This document shows, piece after piece, positions 1 to 11,280 of a DNA stretch of 64,000 bases (the first letter of the stretch is position 1; the number at the start of each line of letters is the position of its first letter). Under the pieces are notes generated by a model. That model did not search any database. It was not told where the DNA came from and worked only from the letters and a program-made list of their open reading frames with translations. Source of the stretch: Mariannaea sp. PMI_226 (Eukaryota > Ascomycota > Sordariomycetes > Hypocreales > Nectriaceae); contig JANFOG010000008.1 in the NCBI GenBank assembly GCA_024336345.1, forward strand, positions 1,426,001 to 1,490,000, given 5' to 3'. Both the position numbers and the translations under genes were made by a program.

Positions 1-117
1 GTGCCGCAGGAGATCCGTCGAGCCAAGATGGGCCAGGTACAACACCTTATTTCAAGAGAGACGGCACTGGTTGAGGCGGTAACGGCTAGGCTCGAGCGAC
101 TCCAAGCCAATTATTGA
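1..117 (+). CDS. 3' end of a protein-coding gene cut by the window edge
   Basis: Frame 1 is open from the first base to a TGA at 115-117 and gives 38 residues. The tail is helical and charged, with many Arg, Glu, Gln and Leu, and ends in LERLQANY, which looks like the last turns of an amphipathic or coiled-coil helix. No motif identifies the family. The start and most of the gene lie outside the window. Codon use is like that of the real genes downstream, but the piece is too short to be certain that it is coding. Confidence 0.45.
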   Translation: MPQEIRRAKMGQVQHLISRETALVEAVTARLERLQANY

Positions 118-1977
118 TTCAAACGGACATGTGTAAGATGATAGGAATAGGTATAAGAACAAACTCGGGTGCACTCATTTTTCATTACCAACCAACCTCT
201 TTCCGTTGCCATTCTCAACCATTCTTGCAAAACAAAATTTTGTGTCTTTGTCGTTGCGACATCCACCCTACGCCCTGAACCGCGAAGGTATTGTGAAGTT
301 GTGATCCGAGACAAGATATTCCTGCCTGTTCCAAGCCCTGGTGGCACTCTGAAATGTCGGCCTTAAGGAACAGAAGACGGACGAAAGCCAGAACGAGGCG
401 ACCAGCTTACTAGTTTACTGGGACCAGGTGCTTCAACTTACCAGGTTTATCCTAACTTTGTGCCCTTTTTGTTGCCGGTTTCTTTATTAGTTCCTTACCA
501 AGACACCGGCACAATGACGTTCGGACAACATTTGAAGCTATACGCAACCCCGAAATTGAGACTGTCGATCAATACTTCCGTCCTTGAAGTGCGGCATGTT
601 TCACGCGCCTTCTTCTATGCGTTCTAGCGTTGGTTGGGAATCGGATGCACGAGTGGGCATGCGACGATGCTGTTGAGATACCCGGGCTCAATTCTTGGCC
701 AATCGTCTCATTAGGGCTGCCCAGTGCGTCCCTCCAACGCCCCAGATTACGCATCCAAGTGGCGACGATGTTGTGGAAGACGGCATGCTTAGCCTATGCC
801 TTGCGCTTCTCTTCCATATTATGTGAGAGACACAAAAAAAAGTAAAACAAACTTGATTGAGGTGATGTTTCCCTGAGTTTTTTTGGGCTCGGTTGAAAGA
901 AGGCATTCTTTCTAACCATGGGTGGCGCGGGGTGACACGGATTGCATCGGGTGAGGCTTCGGTCAGGCTTGCTGGCTGAAAAGCCATGGGCTTCTTTCTA
1001 CTGGAGAGGCCTCTTTTATCGAGGAGCCAATCGTGAGTCAGAAATACGGTTCCCCGGTGGCCGTTGGATGCTTGTTTGGCTTTTAGCGACGCCAACAGCT
1101 CCCCTGCTATTTGTGGTCTGGCAACACGTTGCTCCAAGCTAAGCACTCACCGAGCATTCATTTAGACCGATCTAATGCACAAGGCCTCCAGAGCATAGGG
1201 CCAGACAGCTCAGAGGCCAGGAATGCACCCTTCCTGTCAGGCTCTTGCCCCTTGTCCCCGTCGTGAGGAATTGGTACCGGGCCGGGCCTCTCCTATGAAT
1301 CAAGGCTATTGTTGACAATTCATCTTGCTTGGATGGGTTTCGTTTCAACTCTGCCAATTCGCCACAGCAAGCCAGGCTGGGGGCGGGGGCGGAGGCACTT
1401 ACTTATTATGTGTGTAGACCTGTGTGTGTAGCTCACGAATCGTCGTTAGATAAGCGCAGCCTGACAATAACAAAACAACAGCCTACATACACTGGGAAGA
1501 CCTTGGAAAGACGTTGGGGGTGGATGGGCGGCGGACAATCAGACACCAGGGGAGGGGGGGGGGTTTTCATTGTTCTACACCCACCCTCTTCCATACCGTA
1601 TCTATCCAAGCACAGCATAGATGACGGGAATACGATAGGAACCTAGATTGATGGTTACATCCGCCTCACTTCTTGAGCTCTTTGGTGCTGTTCTCAGACC
1701 TTGAGTATGCACAGTTTGCATGATAGTTCCGACGCCGACAGACTCCCTTCTCCGTCTCCCTTACCCTTACCCTCACCCTTCTATCAGGGAAAGGTTGACT
1801 GACGATGGGATATAAACCATGACACCCTCGCACTTTCGAAAAGAGGTCAAGCAGATTCCCCGTCTTCCCACCCCAGTCTCTTACACTAGACCTTTTTTCA
1901 ATTACACTTTCGACGCCTCTTTCTCAATGACTGGGACTTTCCTAAGCTTGCACTCTCCTAGGCGCCCTCCATCATCT
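118..1977. other. Intergenic stretch, no gene recognised
   Basis: Only short open frames on both strands, none with a recognisable domain or a splice pattern that links them. The right-hand part (about 1740-1930) is pyrimidine-rich, as fungal promoters and leaders often are, and probably holds the promoter of the gene that starts at 1978. A run of nine G lies near 1554-1562. Confidence 0.6.
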
Positions 1978-3357
1978 ATGGTGGCGCCTGTCCTGGGTGA
2001 TTGTGCATATTATAAACACTCTATTCTCGGTATGGCTATGCATCTGATTGGGGGGGAAGTCTGTGCCTCTTACTGACATATTGGAATTCTTTCTTTCCTT
2101 GCAGCAAATTCGGAATTCTTTCTCGGCCCAGAAGCCAATATCAAGGTCATCGAAGGAGAGGATGTATCAGGGACATGGCACGCCCACCTCGTCAAGACTG
2201 AAGACGGCGAACGGAGCTGCGTATTCACCGAGACGGGGGGAAACCTGCAGGAAGCCCTGAGAAAGCTCCACTCAACGAGTGCTCGGGCCGTGGACCGCTT
2301 CACGGGTGACAATGGCTTCGGCTTCCCTCCCACTGTCATGACCTCCTCCTCCACCCGGGGCGGTGAAGCTGGCAAGAAGTCGACCTCATCTATCGTCATT
2401 GCCTACCCGGACTCGTCCAGTGAAGAGGAAGACGATACCGCAACTGACTCAGATGAGTCGCTTGCCAGACTTATGAACCGGCGGGGTCGAAGGCAAGGAG
2501 GAAGCACTCGCCGCGTGGCTGCAGTGGCGGTGAGCAGACGGAGCTCACGCCCAGACAACAAATGCAGCAAAAACTGCGACAATGATGACCACGACGACGA
2601 AGACGGCAACGGCGAAGAGGAGGAGGAGGAGGAACGCTATAGTAACAACGGCAAGGATGACGACAATGACGATCACAACGCCACAAAGGCGTCTGGACCT
2701 AGATATGAGAACCGCTCGCCCCCTCCTCGTCGCCGGCCCGCCGTCTGCATGGCACCTCCCCCACCCCCGGGCCCGGCCAGTGTGCCGCAAGCCCGGGGCC
2801 CACCGGTGACCTGGGCCGACTTCTTAGCTGGCAAGCCGCTTGCGCCTCCGAGACCACACACCAAACCTCCCCCACCACCAACAAGCCGCCCTGCTGTCCT
2901 GCCGCCACCCGCCGCTTTTCCTCTCGGTGGAATCCCGCAGACCGACGGCGGCGTGCTGCTTCCAGCGCAGCCAAACACAGTCCCCGCGCTACTGAACCTC
3001 AACTGGCTCGGTCGCGGTCGCAAGAATCTACTCGTCCAGGCGGTGCCTACAGAAGCCGCCCTGCGACACATGGCCGCAATGGAGGCTCGCATGCGGCCCG
3101 CTGGCTTTGTTCGCGCTGCGCCGTCAAACGTACCTCTGCCCCCATTGCCGAGCCCAGCCCAGATATGTCTTCGTGCTGCGGTTCGCCGTGTGACACTGGG
3201 TGGTGATGTCTATGAGATGAATGGCTTCGGCAACGATCTTACGGCCCTGTTCCGCAGCTCTTCTGATATTCCCAAGTTTGACATTGAGATTGTCAGTGTC
3301 ATGGTACCACCTCGAATGCATAGCGATGATGAGGAGAGTGCCGCTGACGACGACTGA
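1978..3357 (+). CDS. Acidic, proline-rich low-complexity protein of unknown function (2 exons)
   Basis: Exons 1978-2029 and 2105-3357 give 434 residues. The 75-base intron has a GTATGG donor, a TACTGAC branch site and a TTGCAG acceptor, and the phase-1 join is clean. The folded part may be residues 15-85, which include FFLGPEANIKVIEGE and an evenly hydrophobic/charged stretch. After that come long acidic Asp/Glu/Asn-rich tracts (around residues 125-210), a proline-rich region (about 225-310) and a more ordered C-terminal block around VRRVTLGGDVYEMNGFG, ending in an acidic tail. The mix of acidic and proline-rich tracts suits a nuclear or scaffold protein, but that is only inference. No catalytic motif, signal peptide or membrane segment is seen. 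The start at 1978 is the most likely; an upstream in-frame ATG at 1927 is possible. Confidence 0.7.
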
Positions 3358-3570
3358 GAGAGAGAGATAGAGAGAAACGAGAGACGTGAAGTGCTGCTCG
3401 TGTAACGGGGATAGATGTGGCTACCACTTGGATGACCAGGTAATTGCTTGGTCTCATCTTGATTTTTATTTATTTTTCTTTTCATCTTTCCCCCCTTTTA
3501 AATCCAGGTAACATAGGAACTTGTTTGACAGTGCAGAATCTTGGCAGAAACAAACGCATTAGGCTGTCTG

Positions 3571-3601
<31 letters not shown>
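3571..3601. repeat. (TG)n microsatellite
   Basis: About 15 uninterrupted TG units just downstream of the acidic-protein gene, directly readable in the sequence. Confidence 0.95.
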
Positions 3602-4562
3602 GAACACAGATTTGTTTTATTTATTTATTTTATTCTGGATTTTGTCTTTTCTTTGGTTTCTGGGAAACAGGACTATTCCTGTAGGCAGTAGCACACGCTT
3701 CGGCCCAAAACCCGTTGGGATTTGCGAAACTTGGAATTGAATTGAATACGGAGTGCAAAGGTGTGATTCTAGGATAAGGGCATACAGTAGCATTCATTCA
3801 ATTATTGACCAGGATAAAAAAAAACTTCAAATTCCCTTTCATGACTTTCAAGTGTTCCCTGCTGGAATTTGCAGTACCTGTCTGGGACTGTCTCTCACTC
3901 CCTCTTGTCCACCTGCAGCGGTAACATTTATGTACGACCACGAGACTCCCGTTCTCACCTACAGGCTGCCTACAGCTGTTCTCTGTGCTCTCTAATGTTG
4001 GGATATGCAGGCAAATACGGCTACACGAAATGTCCGCCATTCTTCGGCCGAAATATCTCGGCCAGAGTGCAGATGATCTGATAACTAAGTGACGGAAGAG
4101 CTGGCATTCCGAATACAGGGTCAGTGGAGAACGAAGCAAGAAAGACATTGCTAAGAGACTGCATGGCATCCAATGCAGTTTGCCTCCCGTCATTGTAAGA
4201 GGAGCGTAACGACGTACGAAAAAGAACCGGTGAGGAAAAATGGTTTCATCTAGTGCAATTTTTTTTCTTCCTTGGTTTTGGGTGTTATGCAACCCAAGAG
4301 CTTTACGCATTTGTCAGTTTTACAGCAAACACCTGTAGTCATACTATTTTTATTATCTTTTTGCTGAGAGACTGACCGTTCTAGTCCCCTCTCTTGCGCT
4401 CGCATATGCAATGCATGAGCGTAGCACTGGCGGCGGCGTCTAGACTGGACAAGAAGGTGGGGTGAGCGCGAAGATGAGAGAGTGAGAGGGGGAAGAGAGC
4501 AAGCAGAAATGTCTTTGGATTCGTTGAGAGAGAGAGAGAGAGTGGGCTGAACTACTACATAG

Positions 4563-4640
4563 GCAGAATGCAGAATACAGAATACAGAATGCAGAATGCA
4601 GAGAGTAGAATGCAGAATGCAGAGAGTAGAATGCAGAATG
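4563..4640. repeat. Imperfect tandem repeat of CAGAATG/CAGAATA
   Basis: Repeated units CAGAATG and CAGAATA are broken twice by a CAGAGAGTAGAATG variant. This is a minisatellite-like array in the 3' intergenic space. No coding role is seen. Confidence 0.9.
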
Positions 4641-5462
4641 CGAGTGGACAAAGGCCAATGCATCTCTGCTGCCGGCCAGCGGCGTCTACTACTGTTCCAT
4701 CGCAGGCTAGATGGACAGTTGTTGCATGAGAGGAATGGCTGTCTGACTGGCTTTTGCCCTGGTTCTTCTGCCCAACATGGCCACAGTGTAGAGAAATGAG
4801 GCCAATTTCCATTGCTCTGCACTGCATTTCACCGGGTTATTTTTGTTTATCTAATTTTTTTTTTCAAGCAGTACGTATCGTTGGGCATTCTCTGATAATT
4901 GCTGCGGATTGTGAGTGTATTGGAGACCTTGCATAGTCTGTTCAACCTGACTGTGCATCTGCCTCATTGGGCTCTTCATCTATATGTCTGTTGGGCAACA
5001 GACCAAGATATCGTTTCCCAACAAGGCCAAAGGGGGAGGGGTGAGGGTTGATTTGTAAACTTGGGGGCACTCATGCCGTCTCTAGCTTCGTATGACATAT
5101 CTCTTCCCAGAACCCAAGGCTTCCGGCAAAAGAAGCTCAGTGAGCAGTCGAGATTTAGGCCCCGTGACGTAGAAAAAAAGAGTCTATCCAAAGTTCGGCT
5201 CCCCCTCTCAGACCCCCTCCTTCAACAACTTGGCAAACGCGGACTCGATGCGGGCACTGCTGATCTGCTCTACCTATAACGGAGGGGGTAGAAGCTGGAA
5301 CCTCACTGGATGGGAGGTTTTATCCTTGGGGCAAACAGACTGACCAAGGATCGGTGAAAGTGGCGTCCATCAAGGCGAGAGAGACAGAGGGGTATTTTGC
5401 CCTTGGAGGCTACCATACCACAAGCGTGGCGTTCGAGCATTTCAGGCCTCGAGCCATACACA

Positions 5463-6566
5463 TTATTTCTTCTTCTTGTTTTCTGGGTTCTCTATCACCT
5501 CTAGTGCAGCAAACGCCTTTCCGATCTGCTGCCAACTATCCCAGAGCAATACTACAAGGTACGATTCAAGTTAGAAAAACAAAATCTTCCCTCCTTTTTC
5601 CTTTTTGTGTGTAGTGGCCAACTGACACAACAAAATCAACAAGGGTGCATGCAGGACATTGTACTCACCGACGGGGACAATGACCCAAGGGGCATTGAAG
5701 CCAATGTAGTAAATCCAGTAATACAAAACCTCCGGTCGACTGTATACCACACCGTACATTTGGCCTTCCATCCAGTTGGTCAGGTAGTACATGATGACCC
5801 CGTAGAGGTGCGCCACGCACACGATGATCTGCATGACGTGCCGGCTTCGTGAGTTGGAGAGAATGCCGCGGAGTGTAAGCAGTGAGAGAGGACCCCAGGC
5901 AAACTACAGGGGAGTGTGAGCAGGTTACCGAGAGACAGAGAGAGAGAGAAAGACGGTCAAGGCGGCAAGGTAGAATTATGGTAGTGTTGAGGGGACTCCT
6001 TACAGCAGTGATGGTCTCGACACTAATGGTAAACACGTCGTTGGTGAGGTACCGAGAGTCTGAGAGGGCGTATTCTTTCCAGAGCTGACCGAATGCCGAG
6101 TTCATCCCGGGGAGTTGGTTACGGTAGTAGAGAAAGTAACCTTTCAACATTTTATATCAGACTCATGTAACCAAGTGGCGAAGAAAACATTATATTATTT
6201 TCTCACCTTCAAACATAACATGAAGAAAGCCACCTAGTATAATAGACATTATTTAATAAAGAACAACCCATAGCCATCGTATGTCGATGGAAATATTAAG
6301 GAGGGATGGGGGGATCGGAGTCCCAACTTACACATGGCAAACCAAGCAGCCGCAAAGCGGTCAATTGGCCTCAGGGAAACTCTGGCCCGAGAAGTCTGTC
6401 TCAGGGCCAAACCAATTACGGAGCCAATCATGATGCCGAATACTGGCAGCAATTGAATGACCGGTGTTTCATTGGGGACGTAGCCTGGGATGTGCACATT
6501 GAGCGGGTAGTATGGGTGGGCGAGGACTGGCTCGGATGCCATGTCCGAGTACCTAGAATTAGCCAT
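5463..6566 (-). CDS. EBP-family (emopamil-binding protein, sterol isomerase-like) membrane protein, 5 exons
   Basis: Exons on the minus strand are 6566-6332, 6233-6207 (27 bases), 6140-6004, 5903-5669 and 5551-5463, giving 240 residues. Joins keep phase (1, 1, 0, 1). All donors are good GTRAG-type sites. Family hallmarks are ALSDSRYL, VETITA, GVVYSRPEVLYYW and GFNAPW. In human EBP, a four-helix ER protein that moves the sterol C8 double bond to C7, the key residues as I recall them are His76, Glu80, Glu122, Asn193 and Trp196. The matching residues here are His83, Glu87, Glu129, Asn203 and Trp206, so it looks catalytically complete. Several hydrophobic helices are evident and the C-terminus is lysine-rich (ENKKKK), as in many ER membrane proteins. 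Fungi normally use the unrelated Erg2 for this step, so the substrate is uncertain. The chosen ATG at 6566 follows a GTG in the same frame. Confidence 0.9.
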
Positions 6567-7358
6567 CACAAGAAGGGGGCAGATGGGACCTGATCCCGAT
6601 GAAAGATTAAAAAAAAAACACGCTCAAGTTCTGGGAGAACTTCCCAGGGGGGATAGGGAATGCAATTGACGATAAAGAGGATTGGCTTCGGGGGGAAAGG
6701 GGGTTGATAAGAAATATAATGATAGACTTGGATTCGTAAGGATGAGAGGAAATTGGCTGAGTAAATGCGTCACGTGATGATTTATTCTGATGAGAAAGCA
6801 AAAGGCTGATACATGCTGCTAAAAAGGATATATCAGGGATAATCTTACTAATAGTTAGGAAAGACATTAAATTGTAGCGGAAGAGAAAAAAAAGCAGCTT
6901 CTTGATGGCTGGTTTAGCATTGGTAGTACGCTCTCTGACGATGTTCGTGATGTCTCACACCGGGCCAGGGTGAAAGTCTGTAAAATAATCACAACCTCAT
7001 CCTTTTCTGTGTTATAAAACACTGTTAGAAAGCCGTTAGATTACATCTTAAAATAGAGGATGAGAGGATATATTTAAATTTCCCCTGAGCCCCCAGTGCT
7101 TGTTGATGAGGCCACCACCTGTATTGAATACACATGGATAAGAACCTTTGCTTACACATGTGAACCTACAGGTAAAATAATTGTTCACAAACACTCCAGT
7201 CAAGGAACGATTTCACTCAAGCTAATCCATCTCTCATCTAGGAAAGTAGTAATATGAAACGTCACCAGTCGTGATATAATTTTACAAGCGGAAAGTTCCC
7301 AATCGCCCAAGGAATCGCCGAGCATGAGAAAAACTCCGTCGTCAGCGGCGTAAGGCAC
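6567..7358. other. Intergenic stretch, upstream of the EBP gene
   Basis: Both neighbours are on the minus strand, so this holds the promoter of the EBP gene and the terminator of the PrpF-like gene. It is moderately AT-rich. No gene or RNA was recognised. Confidence 0.6.
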
Positions 7359-8621
7359 TCAGTAGTGCACTTGTCCCTCCATCAAAATCTTGGCTGTACG
7401 GAGCAACTGGGCCGACTCAATCTTCCCATCCACAATCACCGTGCCAATGTCGACCATACCGCTGGGGTGCCCAATCGTCACCGTCTTCTTCGACTTTCCC
7501 GCTATCAGATCGGATGCAATCGTGCCTGGGAGCTGAGATGCTGCCCCTAGGCAGAGGGCCAGGGTCAGGGGAGCCGCCTTGTGTGCTTGTCCCATGGATA
7601 ACGCAAGACATCGTATGTCGATGTCCGGCGAACCGCTGGAAGGGAATAGGAGAACGATCTTGGGGACGCTCTCGATGTTTGGGTCAAGACCCATTCGAGA
7701 AGCTCCTGCTCTTCTGATGTCGGCCAGCCGATCTTTAAGAGCGGCATTGGCTTCGACGATGGGCGGCGTCAGATCCATGTGGTTTGCGAGCCCCAGACTG
7801 TCCGTTCTGACGAACACACCAGGATTGCCAACGTCGACGAGAGATGCTTTCACAGTAGTGCCATCTGGCAGCTCCAGTTCATCCACCGGGTTGCCTGTAG
7901 GTAAGGCCTTGCCAGTCTTGGCACCTGCAGGGTCCATGAAACTCATCACGATCTCAGAACCTGTCCCCGGCACGCCATCCATAACATAGTCTCCCTCGTG
8001 GGAGTACCGCAATGGCTCACCAGCAACCTTGAACCGCGAGGTCATGACTTTATTGGTGTTGGTGTTCAAAAATCTCACCGTCGCCCACTTATCCCCGTTT
8101 TGATCGAGCTCGACAGGAACATCCTTGACTATGCCGCTATCAAACGCCACGGGCCCAACAAGCGAGGACATGTTGCCGCAGTTGCCAGCCTTGTCTAACG
8201 CGCCGTCACGGATACCGACTTGCACAAAAGTGAAATCCACATCGACGTCCGGCCTCGTGGCAGGGCCCAGGATCACAATCTTGGAAGTGGACGAGATGCC
8301 GGAGCCCATGCCGTCAAGCTGGCGACCGTACGGGTCTGGAGAGCCCATGGCGGAGGGGAGGACGGTGTGCCATTGGTCTTCTGGTGGCAGGTTACGGCGG
8401 TCAATGACGAGGCCGTTTGACGTTCCGCCCCGAGCAAAGATGGCGGGGAAGCTGCGTTTGGAGGAGTGCATGTAGCGAAACCCCCTGGAAGGAAAGATCT
8501 GGTTTTTGGTGAGACGAGGTGGGAGGTGAGATGTCCCTGAGGACGTTGGAGTAGCTAGGCTTCGGCCCAGGTGGCGGAAGAAGACATGGCGTGCTGTGAA
8601 GCAGGTTGGTGATGTAGCCAT
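7359..8621 (-). CDS. PrpF/AcnD-accessory family protein (2-methylaconitate isomerase-like)
   Basis: A single open frame of 420 residues from ATG 8621 to TGA 7359. Family features include FARGGTSNGLVIDRRNLP near the start of the mature part, GNCGNMSSLVGP in the middle, VDVGNPGVFV and a C-terminal GHPSGMVDIG. In bacteria PrpF isomerises 2-methylaconitate in the methylcitrate route for propionate. It belongs to the diaminopimelate-epimerase fold, with two similar lobes. Fungal members are common, but their substrates are mostly untested. The first 50 residues are rich in Ser, Thr, Arg and hydrophobics without acids, consistent with a mitochondrial presequence, which would fit methylcitrate metabolism. 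No intron is visible. The function name is by family, not by proven substrate. Confidence 0.88.
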   Translation of the reverse strand: MATSPTCFTARHVFFRHLGRSLATPTSSGTSHLPPRLTKNQIFPSRGFRYMHSSKRSFPAIFARGGTSNGLVIDRRNLPPEDQWHTVLPSAMGSPDPYGRQLDGMGSGISSTSKIVILGPATRPDVDVDFTFVQVGIRDGALDKAGNCGNMSSLVGPVAFDSGIVKDVPVELDQNGDKWATVRFLNTNTNKVMTSRFKVAGEPLRYSHEGDYVMDGVPGTGSEIVMSFMDPAGAKTGKALPTGNPVDELELPDGTTVKASLVDVGNPGVFVRTDSLGLANHMDLTPPIVEANAALKDRLADIRRAGASRMGLDPNIESVPKIVLLFPSSGSPDIDIRCLALSMGQAHKAAPLTLALCLGAASQLPGTIASDLIAGKSKKTVTIGHPSGMVDIGTVIVDGKIESAQLLRTAKILMEGQVHY

Positions 8622-9253
8622 TTTTTGTTTTCACTTCATTGAGTCCGCAACGTTGTCGGGATCATTCCGTCCTATAGACACCCGCAAGCCCGATGGTTGC
8701 TGAAATACTAGAAGACAGGCCTGCATCTGTTTTTTTGCTAGTATTGGAGTTGGAGCAAGGCGGCCTGGGTTGAAGCCTCGGCCAAGCGGGAGCAGCCACG
8801 CCTCAGTGTTTCCCTGCGACTAAGTCTCCAGTAGACAGTCGGTGCTCTGAAAGGTCCCTGTGCCCACTACTAAAATTAGCAGATAGCACATGCTCTACTT
8901 ACCTGTACTATGGGCAAGCTCTCCAGATTTCTCCAACCCAGAAAAGAGCCCCCAACATCTTCAAGCCGACAATATGCTTGCCTACCTTAGGGTTCCTTGG
9001 ATACTGATCTATGTCTATGTCTATGTCTAAACCACACACAAAAAAAAAGGAGTAAATTATCTTAGAGATGAGAAGACTAAAAACCAAAATAGCTGCAGCT
9101 CCGGAAAACCTCTCTGGTAATAGACCTCAGTTGTTTCCATCCCAAGTTCCAACAACGCTTATACCACTCAATAACCAAACACCAAAGCTGGTACAACTAC
9201 TCTGTAGATGGCAATGCGTCAACTGCGTGTCTTCAACAACAACCAAGTCCCCT
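8622..9253. other. Intergenic stretch, promoter of the PrpF-like gene
   Basis: Holds the upstream region of the PrpF-like gene and the 3' flank of the cyclotransferase-like gene. A short (CTATGT)3 repeat lies at about 9009-9027. No gene was recognised. Confidence 0.6.
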
Positions 9254-9883
9254 TTAATCGTCACTCCAGAACCGCCTCATCACCCGGTCCGCATAATCTT
9301 CATCCATGCCCCAATTCTCAACCGCATCCTCAATGCCCCTCTCCATCCTTCCAATGTACTCCTCCCTGGGCGGGCCGTCCTCCATCCTCTCCGTGTCCAC
9401 ATAAATCAGCGCCCGAAGCACTTCCTCGTCATCATCAACTTCAAAGCTGTCGCTGTCGCTGGGTTTGCGCGCCCACTTGACTTCCACCTGGAACTTCTGG
9501 TATGAGTATGGCACGCCCTCGTACCCGTCCAGGCGCTCCTCATCCTGGGGCGGAAGCAGGTATAGCAATCCGTATACACCCTTTTCCTCCTGTACTGCCC
9601 TCCCCTTGCCCTTGCCCTTGCTCTCGGCATACCTGACGCCATCCTCTTCTCGCTCTTCGGCGTCACCGTCCAGCTGCGCAACGTTCGCATACCCCCTCCC
9701 GTTGATGAACCACTTCCACCCCTCCAAGTATGCTAGTCCGACGGGCGTTGAAAATGGGCAACGCTGCCGCATCTGCTCCGTCGACAGGTTGGATCCGTAG
9801 GCAAAGTACAGCACCTCGTGGCGGTCCTCCTGCATGACCGTCATGGTGCTGTCCTGCGATTCCTGGCAATCGTCCTGACTCAT
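9254..9883 (-). CDS. Gamma-glutamylcyclotransferase-like (AIG2-like fold) protein
   Basis: The 209-residue frame carries the family signature YFAYGSNLS at residues 26-34, which forms the substrate-binding loop. It also has the later block LDGYEGVPYSYQK, whose Glu corresponds to the acid/base residue of gamma-glutamylcyclotransferases and gamma-glutamylamine cyclotransferases. These enzymes release 5-oxoproline from gamma-glutamyl compounds such as glutathione breakdown products. A charged Gly/Lys/Glu insert (SKGKGKGRAVQEEKG) sits between the two blocks. The frame is open upstream to about 10180. I chose ATG 9883 because the homology begins soon after and the upstream translation (cysteine- and hydrophobe-rich) looks like leader sequence. 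The exact substrate is unknown. Confidence 0.82.
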   Translation of the reverse strand: MSQDDCQESQDSTMTVMQEDRHEVLYFAYGSNLSTEQMRQRCPFSTPVGLAYLEGWKWFINGRGYANVAQLDGDAEEREEDGVRYAESKGKGKGRAVQEEKGVYGLLYLLPPQDEERLDGYEGVPYSYQKFQVEVKWARKPSDSDSFEVDDDEEVLRALIYVDTERMEDGPPREEYIGRMERGIEDAVENWGMDEDYADRVMRRFWSDD

Positions 9884-10480
9884 AGTGAATATCTCTTCTT
9901 GATATCTTATTGGAATATTTTTTGTTTCTTCTTTTTTGGCTTGCGCCAATCCTTCCTTGAGGCGTGATTGGGTGGTGCTGAGTTGAGCCGAGATGCGCGT
10001 GTTGATGAGTTGTGTGGCTTGTTCGGCGAGGCAAGGGCCCAATCCCACGTAGATGCAGCAGCAAAAAGTGAAGTAAAGCAGTAGGTGGGCAGTTAAGCAG
10101 CAGGCAGCCTTGGCTATCTCTTGTTGCGCTTGTTCGTCTTGTTCTTCTTTTCTTGTGCGAAAAAAAGAGCACTGACTCACAATACACTCAATTTGATGAA
10201 GGTGACCAATGAAAGGAGAGTCGAAAACTAGGCGTCTATGTAGTTCTCACTCGGCCTTTGGCAAGTCATTAGACTATATGGCTGGAATGATGGGAGGCCT
10301 GAAAACTAGTGCTCAGCCTAGGTTCCCTCCCGCCTTCAATTAGGACTCACCCGTCAGTGGGCTGTACACTTCACTTCTGTCCTACTTCCCTTGCCTTACC
10401 TGACCTTGCCTTGTCTTGCCTTGCCTTGCCTACTTTACCTACCAGGCAGCAAGGCAACCCACCACCATATTCTGGACTAC

Positions 10481-10510
10481 AGCCCCCAAAAGCCCCCAAA
10501 AGCCCCCAAA
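10481..10510. repeat. Three perfect 10-base units AGCCCCCAAA
   Basis: Three head-to-tail copies of AGCCCCCAAA are read directly. C-rich short tandem in noncoding DNA. Confidence 0.9.
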
Positions 10511-11154
10511 ACATAGGCCTCGCCGATCCACCAGAATCAGAATCAGAATCAGTTTCAATTCGTGACTACATTTCCATATACCGGCCCCACAGCTCTACGA
10601 GGCTGAGCAGCAACATCGGTATGGGTATGTATGAGGTAGCGGGGAAAAGCGAGCGGGGGGTGGGGGAGAACAACAAAGAGACAAAGACACAGCAAGCAGC
10701 ATTCTGTCCAGGAAGAACAAACATAGACTAGCTCTCACCGAGGCAAACATCCAATATTGTTTATCAAGCCACGCCACAAACATCAAACCCCGTGCTCACA
10801 GCCTCGCAAACTAATAAATTACCCAGGTAGGGTAGGAAAGGATAGGTACTTAGGTAAGTTGAGTCCCATTTTGTATATCTTCTTGTAGCGTTCCAAAACT
10901 CCTTGTATTCCCTCTTCAGTTAATATCCTCCCCCAGAATGCTTAGGTTCCTTTCTTCTGGTATCTCTAAAAAAAAGTAACTGAAAAAAATTTGCCGTGCT
11001 TTCCCAACTGAACTGTACATGCAAGTTTTTCTAAATTGTGCAAAAAGCGAGCGTAATTGTCCTCCCAGTCATATCATCAAAGCGTTAAGACCTCTGTCCG
11101 TCTGTCATTACAACCTCCCATTTATTTGTCCATTACTTCCTTTCCCCTATCCAC

Positions 11155-11280
11155 TTTTCTCTTTCTCTTTCTCTTTCTCTCTCAATCCCCATTCTCCTCA
11201 TCGTCATCTTCTTTCTCTTCTTCTTCTTCCTCTTCCTCTTCCTCTTCCTCTTCCTCTTCCTCTTCCTCTTCCTCCTTCTC
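11155..11280. repeat. Polypyrimidine tract, mainly (CTCTTC)n
   Basis: CTTTCT units followed by TCTTCC/CTCTTC units, with almost no purine on the plus strand apart from a short interruption near 11183-11208. It lies about 300 bases past the MAPKKK stop codon, so it is probably in the terminator region or beyond it. Confidence 0.9.

Larger units (their letters stand above)
3358..5462. other. Intergenic stretch between convergent genes, with simple repeats
   Basis: The genes on either side point toward each other, so this holds two 3' ends. There is a GT microsatellite at 3571-3601, a GA run at about 4524-4545, and an imperfect 7-base tandem repeat at 4563-4640. Open frames here have no family resemblance and no supporting splice pattern. 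No RNA gene was recognised. Confidence 0.6.

Noticed and set aside
4563..4640. CRISPR-like array
   Set aside because: Units are contiguous 7-base tandems with no spacers, and the genome is eukaryotic.
9884..10180. N-terminal extension of the cyclotransferase-like protein
   Set aside because: In frame but Cys/Leu-rich and unlike the family; homology begins just after ATG 9883.
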